Source: Kangiella sp.
GTDB lineage: Bacteria > Pseudomonadota > Gammaproteobacteria > Enterobacterales > Kangiellaceae
NCBI RefSeq assembly: GCF_014762745.1
Contig: NZ_JABURJ010000122.1
Span: 1-64,000 of the forward strand
DNA length: 64,000 bases
Direction of reading: 5' to 3'
Shown in pieces: positions 54,071 through 61,425 of the stretch. The stretch's first letter is position 1. Each line of letters starts with the position of its first letter. The position numbers and the translations under genes are program-made. The notes below the pieces were generated by a model, which saw only the letters and a list, made by a program, of their open reading frames with translations, had not been told where the DNA came from and ran no database searches.

Positions 54071-54154
54071 CTAACTCCAATCCTAAAGCAATCTCTAACT
54101 AATTGATACTAAAAGATTATTTGGTCATACCAGACACTAACTTCAGGTCATTCT

Positions 54155-54190
54155 TGCATTAAGAAATGCATTAAAGAATGTATTAAAGCA
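54155..54190. repeat. Three tandem 12-bp AT-rich repeats
   Basis: Three adjacent 12-base units of the form TGYATTAARRAA (54155-54166, 54167-54178, 54179-54190). The last covers the pepE stop codon, so one unit extends the reading frame's end. Likely slippage product. Confidence 0.6.
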
Positions 54191-54905
54191 GGAAGCTGAT
54201 ATCACTGTCGGCTTTTATCGTTTTGATTCCTTCTCCATCCCGGAAAATCAGACCCTCTTTCTGGCCGCGCAAGAATAATTGATCGCCTTGGCGCTCCAGT
54301 GCGGTTCCTTCTGGAATGCCCACCACATAACGATGAGGGTTCGCGCGCGTGTACTCGTAAATTCGCTCAGCGCGTGTTTCGCCATTGTGATTCGGTGGCT
54401 GATAATCGGTGTAATGTGGATTAATCTGGAACGGTACCAATGCCAGTGCATTAAAGCTTCTGGGCTGAACAATCGGCATATCATTGGTAGTACAAATGGT
54501 TAATCCGGCCATATTGGAACCTGCGCTCCAGCCCATGTAAGGCGTTCCTGCATTGACCTTGCTACGAATAGCATCTACCAGCTCATTGTCATACAGCTGT
54601 TTCAGCAAATAAAAAGTATTGCCACCACCGATAGCTATGGCCTGAGCATTCTCAACCGCTTTGGCTGGATCATCAAATTGGTGAATAGAAACCACTTTAC
54701 GCTTAATGCCTTGTAAAGCTGTGCTGACTTTTTGCTCATAAGCATCATAGCCCATGGCAAAACCTGCGTAGGGAATAAATAGAATTTCACTCACCGATGA
54801 AGGTAGAAAAGAATCCATCATCGGAAGGGCATGTTCCAGGTAATCAGTCTGGCCTTCTCTTGAAGCGCTCAGTAGTAATAATTTCTGTTGTGATGATTGT
54901 GACAT
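54183..54905 (-). CDS. pepE: Peptidase E (alpha-aspartyl dipeptidase)
   Basis: A 240-residue S51 serine peptidase that splits Asp-X dipeptides in the cytoplasm. The nucleophile S123 lies in GWSAGSNMAG, preceded by GGGNTFYLLKQLYDN. FQINPHYTDY contains the catalytic histidine, and VVGIPEGTAL follows. Length is close to E. coli (229). GGAGAG precedes the ATG. It fits a peptide-using lifestyle, together with the sap operon. miaE ends 31 bases upstream. Confidence 0.93.
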   Translation of the reverse strand: MSQSSQQKLLLLSASREGQTDYLEHALPMMDSFLPSSVSEILFIPYAGFAMGYDAYEQKVSTALQGIKRKVVSIHQFDDPAKAVENAQAIAIGGGNTFYLLKQLYDNELVDAIRSKVNAGTPYMGWSAGSNMAGLTICTTNDMPIVQPRSFNALALVPFQINPHYTDYQPPNHNGETRAERIYEYTRANPHRYVVGIPEGTALERQGDQLFLRGQKEGLIFRDGEGIKTIKADSDISFLL

Positions 54906-54936
54906 AAAGGTCTCTCCATCAGTTCATGTAATAAGT

Positions 54937-55548
54937 CTATGCGGGCACACCAGAGTGGAAGCGAAATTGCTTATCAGGACCTTCAATCAATTCCTGCTCT
55001 TTCTCAAGAAAGAACTTAACGCGCTCATCAATGGGCTCTTTGGCGTAACTCTGAGCCAGCTCCAGGTAATCCGCAAAATGGCGTGATTCTGATTTTAATA
55101 AAAAACGATAATACTTTGAGAGCTCAGGCTCGCTCTCTTTGAAATACGGAGCTAAGGCATGAAAACGTTCGCAGGATCGAGCTTCAATAATGGCTCCAAT
55201 AATCAGGCCATCAATTAAGCGTTGCGGTTCATCTTTGCTGGCATACTGATGCAAGCCTGCCGCATAGCGGGATGGCTTAATAGCGCGATAACGAATGTTG
55301 CGCTGCTCCATAAACTCCAGAACCTGCTCAAAATGCAGCACTTCTTCACGAGTCAGTTGCGAGAGCTTTTTTAGCAGTTCAATGCGCTCCGGGTAACGAA
55401 ACATCAGCTTGACTGCTGTGGCAGCAGCCTTTTTTTCGCAGTGAGCATGGTCAATCAGCAAAATATCTATTTCCTGAGTTGCTCGTTCCAGCCAGGCCTT
55501 AGGCGTTCTGCAGTGTAGAAAATCGTGAATTGGCGTTATGTCAGCCAT
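54937..55548 (-). CDS. miaE: tRNA-(ms2io6A)-hydroxylase
   Basis: A 203-residue diiron monooxygenase that hydroxylates the isopentenyl group of ms2i6A37 in tRNAs. The ferritin-like four-helix metal ligands are visible as E and H residues in DHAHCEKKAA, LTREEVLHFEQV, IEARSCERFHAL and KSESRHFADY. Length matches the family (about 200). It implies that MiaA and MiaB are encoded elsewhere. It lies between tgpA and pepE on the same strand, with no evident functional link to either. Confidence 0.93.
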   Translation of the reverse strand: MADITPIHDFLHCRTPKAWLERATQEIDILLIDHAHCEKKAAATAVKLMFRYPERIELLKKLSQLTREEVLHFEQVLEFMEQRNIRYRAIKPSRYAAGLHQYASKDEPQRLIDGLIIGAIIEARSCERFHALAPYFKESEPELSKYYRFLLKSESRHFADYLELAQSYAKEPIDERVKFFLEKEQELIEGPDKQFRFHSGVPA

Positions 55549-55629
55549 GGCGATGCTTTTAAGGTTTAGAATGTGGGCGCATTATACCCACTTGCCGATT
55601 GGTTGTCAGTCAGTGTGCCTGCTCAAAAG

Positions 55630-57606
55630 TTAATGGTAAGCCCTGGCACTTTTGATGAAGCTTTGCTTATTGGCATCCGAGACCTTCTGCTTCTGGTAGC
55701 GAATCGCGATGTATCGTTTAATGACTCGCTCAGCTTTTGGATACAGCTCCGGGTGTTCCTGCTTGATACGACGCAACAGATCTTTAGGACCTTCATTTAA
55801 CTTCAGCTCAATACCCTGTTTAGCCAAAGTGATTTGAAAGTGTCGATATGCCCGCTCAACTTTATCGCGGCTTCTGGCCTGACTTAAAATCCACAAGCCA
55901 AAACCTGCACCAGCCAGCAAAACAGTAGCCAGTAAAGCGTAACCAAGATAACGCCACTGGTTATGATTAATACCCATTTTGGACAGCCAGTTAAACTGCA
56001 TATCCTTGTCATAACCCATCAGGCTCTCATTCCAAAAGCTTTGCATAGCATCCCAGCGCAGACTTATCTGCTGCCAGATGCTTCTGGCAATTTCACTGTC
56101 AGTTGTTGTCAAGCTATCAAAATCCGTGAACCAGTCATCCCGTGAACTGGTTTGACCCAATAACGAATCATCTACTCGGGAAGGATGGATCGCTGCCGTA
56201 GGGTCAACCCGACGCCAACCTTCTCCCTCAAGCCAGACTTCTGTCCAGGCGTGGGCATCTTTCTGGCGAATAATGTAATAGTCCCCATAAGGGTTATATT
56301 CCCCACCCTGATAACCTGTCACCACACGAGCCGGAATTCCAGCAGCACGCATAATAAACACAAAGGCACTTGAGTAATGCTCACAGTAACCTTCCTGACT
56401 GCCCAGCCAGAAACCATCAATCACATTTTGTTCAATAACCTCAGGCAGCAATGTGTAATGATAATTTTGCTGGCGAATATAACTTAATACAAAACGAACA
56501 AATTCTTCTGGGTCACCCACTTGCTGATATTGCTCAACGGCCCACTCTTTGGTTTGCTCATTACCATCCTCCGGCAGTTGGGTATTAAGCTGTCGTTGCC
56601 ATTGAGAAAGCTCAATGCCGCTATAATCCAATTCATAAGACTGGGCGGAATAAAGTAGTCGTTGAGTAACCCTCTGAGATTGTCTCCAGGTGTAGTTATT
56701 GAACAGATAAACTTTTTCTTTAGGAGGATCAATTAAATCCTCGAGGCCAAAAATCCAACGACGGTTATGTGGTTCCAGTTGAACCCGATATTGGTAAGCC
56801 GGAGTTCCGTCAGGATAACTCTCACCCCGCAGCGGGGACTCCACACCGATCTTCCAGGCAATCCCATCAAACTCAGAAAGCACCAGCCCACGCCAATACA
56901 TTTGATTAATGGACGGGGCTTCACCCTCAAAATCTACCCGGAAGGCAATCTCATCAAAACCGTACAGGGAACTAATGGCCCCGGGGCTCATTTCATCATC
57001 AATGCCCATTCCGGCCTCTGAACTTGAAGGCATTGCCCACAGTGGCCCTGACAGCCTTGGAAACAGGAAGAATAATACCAGCATAATAGGAAGCGCCTGC
57101 AATAAGGTCACTCCCGAAATTTTGCCCAGGTTTCGAATACCGGCAACACCTTTTGTACTGTTTAGAGCAATCAGCCCCATCAGGATCGACATCATTACAA
57201 TCAGCAAATAAACGCCCATCAAAATGGATTCGTCGTACAGGAATGCTGTCACTAAAATAAAAAAGGAAATAAAAAGTATTAACGCGCCATCACGATAGTT
57301 TTTGGCTTCCAGCAGTTTAAAGGTGTACATCAAACTAATCAGTCCAACGCCCGCATCACGACCGCTGATGGTTCTAAAATAGAGGAAGACCCCACCCAGG
57401 GCGCATAGAGCTAAAACTAAGATTAACCAGGAAGGAAGCTTTATGGCTTTTTTGTAAACTACGAATCGAGTCAATAGCAATGCAATAGTCGAAGCCGAGA
57501 TCCAGGCCGGTAAATGAAACCATAAGGGAGAAAGCACAATGGCCTGTACCATGATTAGTAAAGGAATAATGCCTGGGCGAGTCAGTGGTAAAGATTGCGT
57601 ATTCAT
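55630..57606 (-). CDS. tgpA: Transglutaminase-like membrane protein TgpA (DUF3488-DUF4129)
   Basis: A 658-residue protein. The N-terminal DUF3488 part has about six spans (residues 10-190). A periplasmic transglutaminase-like domain (about 330-480) follows, with C404 in EGYCEHYSSAF, the histidine in KDAHAWTEVW and the aspartate in RRVDPTAA. Another span lies near 555, then a cytoplasmic DUF4129 tail. Pseudomonas TgpA (PA2873) is essential and encoded in the same moxR-DUF58-tgpA order. The reaction in vivo is unknown. Spacing to the DUF58 gene is 17 bases. Confidence 0.92.
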   Translation of the reverse strand: MNTQSLPLTRPGIIPLLIMVQAIVLSPLWFHLPAWISASTIALLLTRFVVYKKAIKLPSWLILVLALCALGGVFLYFRTISGRDAGVGLISLMYTFKLLEAKNYRDGALILFISFFILVTAFLYDESILMGVYLLIVMMSILMGLIALNSTKGVAGIRNLGKISGVTLLQALPIMLVLFFLFPRLSGPLWAMPSSSEAGMGIDDEMSPGAISSLYGFDEIAFRVDFEGEAPSINQMYWRGLVLSEFDGIAWKIGVESPLRGESYPDGTPAYQYRVQLEPHNRRWIFGLEDLIDPPKEKVYLFNNYTWRQSQRVTQRLLYSAQSYELDYSGIELSQWQRQLNTQLPEDGNEQTKEWAVEQYQQVGDPEEFVRFVLSYIRQQNYHYTLLPEVIEQNVIDGFWLGSQEGYCEHYSSAFVFIMRAAGIPARVVTGYQGGEYNPYGDYYIIRQKDAHAWTEVWLEGEGWRRVDPTAAIHPSRVDDSLLGQTSSRDDWFTDFDSLTTTDSEIARSIWQQISLRWDAMQSFWNESLMGYDKDMQFNWLSKMGINHNQWRYLGYALLATVLLAGAGFGLWILSQARSRDKVERAYRHFQITLAKQGIELKLNEGPKDLLRRIKQEHPELYPKAERVIKRYIAIRYQKQKVSDANKQSFIKSARAYH

Positions 57607-57623
57607 AATTATTAGCTCACCAC

Positions 57624-58574
57624 TTATTCCATCAAAGCCAAAGCGCTAAGACATTGATGCAAATGCTCTGCGCCCTGCCCTTTACCAATTCTGATTTTGG
57701 GAAGTTCCAGACCATACAGATTACCAGCCTGCTCGGCCTTGATGACTGCATCGGTCAAATAAGAAATTGCTAACTCTTTATCGTACTGACTGACGCTTTC
57801 CCAGGTCAGTAAATGCTGCTCACCGACCAGTTCTTCAAACTCTTTAGTCAGCAAACCGCGTTCACGAGCAAAAGCCTTCCACATCACCTGCTTGATCGGA
57901 TCGCCCGATTGATAGTCACGCAGGCTATGAAAGTCCTCAGAACCCTTTTGTGCAAAAGCCCCCTCTTCCTGCCCCTGAGATTGAGGCGCTAAAATTTGTG
58001 GGCATTCGATAGGCTTTGGATAAATTAACGCAACATGATTGGGTTTAAACCAGGACCAGACCTGAAAAATACCAAACGGAAAAATACTGGTACAAACCAG
58101 TCGCTGCGGTTTTAACAGCCCACGCTTGGCCGCTTTCACTTTTACCTGGAACAGGGTTTTACTTTGCGGCTCAACATCAAAATACTGAACCTGCTTCTTA
58201 TTCTCCCCAATGCCAATGGATGAACGATAGCTTTCTGACGGATTGTAAAATTCAAAAGGAAAAGAACACTGCTGGCCCACATACACCGACTGGGGTTTTA
58301 AAGCACGAATTCTTAAACCGCGAACATTCCGATAAGTATAAAATACAGACAACATACCAATCGCCAGCAGAATAAACCCCGCCATAAAGCCCATATTATT
58401 TTGATAATTAGTTGAAGCGACCAATATCAAAATCAGAATCAGCAACATCAGCCAGCCATAACGGGTTGGCAAAATATAGATGTTGCGTTGGCGTAAAAAA
58501 ACTTCCTGCTGTTCAGGGCTGCGTTTATCTACCCAGCTAAAAAACTTTCGCTCAATGGCGCTGACAAGCTTCAT
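57624..58574 (-). CDS. DUF58 domain protein with two membrane spans
   Basis: A 316-residue protein. Two adjacent hydrophobic helices (about 38-55 and 60-82) are followed by a beta-rich region. The DUF58 core is GSEDFHSLRDYQSGDPIKQV followed by MWKAFARERGLLTKEFEE. DUF58 domains are relatives of von Willebrand A domains and work with MoxR ATPases. It lies between moxR (13-base gap) and tgpA. Probably links the ATPase to the transglutaminase at the inner membrane. Mechanism unknown. Confidence 0.9.
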   Translation of the reverse strand: MKLVSAIERKFFSWVDKRSPEQQEVFLRQRNIYILPTRYGWLMLLILILILVASTNYQNNMGFMAGFILLAIGMLSVFYTYRNVRGLRIRALKPQSVYVGQQCSFPFEFYNPSESYRSSIGIGENKKQVQYFDVEPQSKTLFQVKVKAAKRGLLKPQRLVCTSIFPFGIFQVWSWFKPNHVALIYPKPIECPQILAPQSQGQEEGAFAQKGSEDFHSLRDYQSGDPIKQVMWKAFARERGLLTKEFEELVGEQHLLTWESVSQYDKELAISYLTDAVIKAEQAGNLYGLELPKIRIGKGQGAEHLHQCLSALALME

Positions 58575-58587
58575 GAATAATATTTAA

Positions 58588-59505
58588 TCAGGCTGGCACA
58601 GGTGTATCATGAATGATCTGCTCAACCAGCACTTCAATTTTCTCGCTGGAGGTTTTCACCGATTGCAGACGATGAGCAACAGTTGGTACAAATACTTTTT
58701 GAATATCTTCTGGTAGCACATAGTCCCGTTCATCAAGAAACGCCCAGGCTTTCGCTGCACCAATCAGCGCCAGGCCTCCGCGTGGGGATATACCGTGTGC
58801 GAAGTCAGGGCTCTGACGCGTGGCATTAATCAAGTCCATCACATAACTTAACAGGTGGTCACTGATAGTCAGAGTTTGAACGAACTTTTGAATTTCCATC
58901 AGCTCGTCGAGCTCAAGCAGGGTTTCTATCTTGTTCATTTGCACACGTCCTGAGTCACCACGAAGCAATATTTTTTCAAATCCAGCTTCTGGATAGCCCA
59001 GTTGGACACGAAACAGGAAGCGATCCAGCTGCGACTCAGGTAAAGAATAGGTTCCAATCTGGTAAGAAGGGTTTTGCGTTGCAATCACAAAAAAGGGCTG
59101 CGGCAATGGATAGGTCTTCCCCTCGATCGTCACCTGTTGCTCTTCCATTGCTTCAAGCAATGCACTCTGTGCTTTAGGCGTGGCTCGGTTAATTTCATCG
59201 GCCAACACCAGTTGCGAAAAAACTGGCCCAGGGTGAAACTCAAAACTACCTTTTTCTCGATCGTAGATATTGGCACCCACAATATCTCCGGGCAAAATGT
59301 CACTGGTAAATTGAACTCGCTGAAACTCTAAACCAAAGACTTTGGCAATTGCCTGGCCCAATGTCGTTTTGCCCATGCCGGGTAGATCTTCGATCAATAA
59401 ATGCCCTTTGGCTAATAAACAGGCAACGGCCAGTTTGACTTGATGAGGTTTCCCCAAAACCACCTTATTAAGCTGGTCAAGGACAGGGTTCAATTTTTTG
59501 TGCAT
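58588..59505 (-). CDS. MoxR-family AAA+ ATPase
   Basis: A 305-residue MoxR ATPase. Walker A is EDLPGMGKT (39-47). Walker B is LVLADEINRATPKAQSALLE, and sensor 1 is FVIATQNP. The MoxR lid reads HGISPRGGLALIGAAKAWA followed by DYVLPEDI. These ATPases act as chaperones for VWA/DUF58 proteins, which matches the downstream gene. It heads the leftward operon and diverges from an outer-membrane barrel gene. A 10-bp inverted repeat lies 24 bases upstream. Confidence 0.92.
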   Translation of the reverse strand: MHKKLNPVLDQLNKVVLGKPHQVKLAVACLLAKGHLLIEDLPGMGKTTLGQAIAKVFGLEFQRVQFTSDILPGDIVGANIYDREKGSFEFHPGPVFSQLVLADEINRATPKAQSALLEAMEEQQVTIEGKTYPLPQPFFVIATQNPSYQIGTYSLPESQLDRFLFRVQLGYPEAGFEKILLRGDSGRVQMNKIETLLELDELMEIQKFVQTLTISDHLLSYVMDLINATRQSPDFAHGISPRGGLALIGAAKAWAFLDERDYVLPEDIQKVFVPTVAHRLQSVKTSSEKIEVLVEQIIHDTPVPA

Positions 59506-59528
59506 ATAAATTCCGAATATAAGTTCTG

Positions 59529-59561
59529 TGAACTCATTAATGTTTCAGCCCAATGAGTTCA
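59529..59561. promoter_or_regulatory. 10-bp inverted repeat between moxR and the barrel gene
   Basis: TGAACTCATT (59529-59538) and AATGAGTTCA (59552-59561) are perfect inverted arms 13 bases apart, in the 126-base divergent gap. Possible operator for one or both genes. Confidence 0.4.
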
Positions 59562-59631
59562 GTTATCGTTCAGATACCGTTGAGGATAATTGACCTCGCA
59601 TTATTTAACAAGAATACATGAGGAGATAATC

Positions 59632-60162
59632 ATGTCATTAAAAAAATTGTTCGTTGCAACTACGATCGCTCTTTCGTCTGGTCTAGCTATGGCGAACAAC
59701 GTCAGCTATGACTATGTTCAAGGGGGTCTTATCGATTATGACAACCTTGACGGCGTCAATTTTGAGTTTTCAAAAAGCTTCACCGACAACATCTACGGCA
59801 AGATTGATTACAGCGACCTGGAAAACGGTGGTTTCGACGTTAGTATTTTGCGTATCAACGCTGGTTTCAATATGGAACTAACCAATAATACTGACTTTGT
59901 TGCTGAGTTAGGTTATGAAGATGTTGATGCTGACTTCGGTTTTGATGATAACGGTTATAACATCATGGCCGGTTTCAGAAGCATGTTTACCAATGACCTT
60001 GAGGTCGGTGCTTATGTCACTCAATCCGATGTATTAGACTCAACAGACATTACTGTTGAAGGTCGTTACCACTTTGATCGCAACATGTCAGTTGCCCTTG
60101 AGTTCGGTAATGATGACGAGCTTGATGAGCATATCGGTGTCAACTTCCGTTATAGCTTCTAG
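59632..60162 (+). CDS. Small outer-membrane beta-barrel protein (first of a tandem pair)
   Basis: A 176-residue exported protein with a signal peptide (LKKLFVATTIALSSGLAMA), then about eight amphipathic strands. Examples are GKIDYSDLENGGFDVSILRI, FVAELGYEDV and DLEVGAYVTQSD. It ends in the barrel-type VNFRYSF. Very acidic loops (D/E-rich) suggest a calcium-binding or halophilic adaptation. AGGAGAT precedes the ATG at 59632. It resembles Ax21/OmpA-type small barrels in layout only. The next gene is a likely distant paralogue. A terminator separates them. Confidence 0.7.
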   Translation: MSLKKLFVATTIALSSGLAMANNVSYDYVQGGLIDYDNLDGVNFEFSKSFTDNIYGKIDYSDLENGGFDVSILRINAGFNMELTNNTDFVAELGYEDVDADFGFDDNGYNIMAGFRSMFTNDLEVGAYVTQSDVLDSTDITVEGRYHFDRNMSVALEFGNDDELDEHIGVNFRYSF

Positions 60163-60180
60163 GCAATATCGCTAAACCCC

Positions 60181-60210
60181 AAAAGCCACTTACTTTTAAG
60201 TGGCTTTTTA
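60181..60210 (+). terminator. Intrinsic terminator of the first barrel gene
   Basis: Perfect 11-bp stem AAAAGCCACTT/AAGTGGCTTTT with a six-base loop, followed by TATTTTC. It lies 18 bases after the stop. Confidence 0.85.
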
Positions 60211-60276
60211 TTTTCTCATCCGGATTTGGTTATAGTATGATGACCAATGAAATTTTATAGATATGGAATGATAACG

Positions 60277-60900
60277 ATGAAAAAAGCTTTATTCTTAGCA
60301 TTGATGAGTGCTCTTGGCTTAGCCGCGCAAGCTAGCGATAAACTGAGCTACGATTATTGGCAAATAGCTTATGTGCATAGCGGAGGCGAAGCCACAAGCG
60401 ATAAGACTGGCTATAAAATAGACATGGTTGGCAGTTTTAATGAATCCACATACTTGCGCTACATCATTCAAGAACAATCTGCTGATGTCTGGGCGGCTGG
60501 GCAAAAAGGTGATGTAACTGCCAAAGAATACTCTTTAGCCTTTGGCTGGCATACCCCAATGGGCCGCAGCACCGACTTCTTTGCTGAGGTAGGTTATTTG
60601 AAGCAAGATGCTGAAGATATTTTTAACGGCTCAGTTTACGGTAATGACGAAGATGGCTATCTAGCTAATATTGGTATCCGCAGTCGTTTTTCAGCTAATT
60701 GGGAATATACTGTTTTCGCCGGATATCGTGATGTAGACTTCTCACCTTATGTTGATGAAGTCAACCATGAGGACGATAGTGATTCGGTATATGGCTTTGA
60801 AACTCGCTATTACTTCTCAAAGTTATGGTCTATCGGGCTTTCGGTCTCAGAAGAAGCAACAGGGCCAACTTCGGGGCTTCAGTTACGTTTCACACCTTAG
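60277..60900 (+). CDS. Small outer-membrane beta-barrel protein (second of the pair)
   Basis: A 207-residue exported protein with a signal peptide (KKALFLALMSALGLAAQA). It shares the post-signal SYDYxQ motif with its neighbour. Amphipathic strands follow (YLRYIIQEQSADVWAAGQ, STDFFAEVGYLKQD, NWEYTVFAGYRDVDF), and it ends in LQLRFTP rather than a terminal aromatic residue. The ATG at 60277 follows GGAATG. Likely an outer-membrane barrel of eight to ten strands. Function unknown. The 220 bases after it hold no evident feature. Confidence 0.65.
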   Translation: MKKALFLALMSALGLAAQASDKLSYDYWQIAYVHSGGEATSDKTGYKIDMVGSFNESTYLRYIIQEQSADVWAAGQKGDVTAKEYSLAFGWHTPMGRSTDFFAEVGYLKQDAEDIFNGSVYGNDEDGYLANIGIRSRFSANWEYTVFAGYRDVDFSPYVDEVNHEDDSDSVYGFETRYYFSKLWSIGLSVSEEATGPTSGLQLRFTP

Positions 60901-61120
60901 TCCCTTAATCTATTTGAGCCATCAGCCATAAGGGCTTTTGGCTCCCTGGCTTCCCCTCATATTCCTAGCAGTTATAAGCCTGTAAAGATTTCTGACGTTT
61001 TTTGCAAACTGTTTCACACAAGCTCCCGACTCAGTGAGAATCAGCACACAGATCATTTCTGATAATTCCCTAAAATACACACCATACGATGTAAACAAAC
61101 CATATGCGTAGGAAATTAAC

Positions 61121-61279
61121 ATGAAATATATACTTGTTATTGTAGCTGCTTTAGCAGGTATCAAGTTTTTGGCAGACACACCATACTTTGCTCAGCTTTT
61201 TGCTGAAAACAAAGAGTTGTTTGTTGCATTGGCCCTGACTATAGCTTCCAAACCCTTGTTAAAGAAAATCTTTGAGTAA
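61121..61279 (+). CDS. 52-residue hydrophobic membrane protein
   Basis: A short reading frame beginning MKYILVIVAALAGIKFLAD and ending KKIFE. Two hydrophobic stretches (about 3-17 and 34-46) are joined by a polar linker (TPYFAQLFAENKEL), which would make a helical hairpin in the inner membrane. TAGGAA lies six bases before the ATG, and a strong intrinsic terminator follows the stop by 22 bases. Together these make it a credible gene. I do not recognise a family. Confidence 0.6.
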   Translation: MKYILVIVAALAGIKFLADTPYFAQLFAENKELFVALALTIASKPLLKKIFE

Positions 61280-61301
61280 CAACTCCTCCCTGTAGTTTTT
61301 C

Positions 61302-61326
61302 AAGGCGGCCTCGGTCGCCTTTTATT
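61302..61326 (+). terminator. Intrinsic terminator of the 52-residue gene
   Basis: An 8-bp stem AAGGCGGC/GTCGCCTT (one G-T pair) closes on the tetraloop CTCG and is followed by TTATTTTC. Confidence 0.8.
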
Positions 61327-61365
61327 TTCTTTTTACTTCGGTTTTTATTTAGAGTTTTTCCAGAA

Positions 61366-61400
61366 ACAAAGAAGCCGAGCATGATGCTTGGCTTCTTTGT
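61366..61400 (-). terminator. Long intrinsic terminator hairpin of fadIJ
   Basis: An 11-bp perfect stem ACAAAGAAGCC/GGCTTCTTTGT is extended by one G-T and four further pairs, with a three-base loop. It starts 25 bases after the fadJ stop on the minus strand and is followed by TTCTGG. It could also stop plus-strand transcription. Confidence 0.75.
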
Positions 61401-61425
61401 TTATACTGTTTTAATCAAGGACTAT

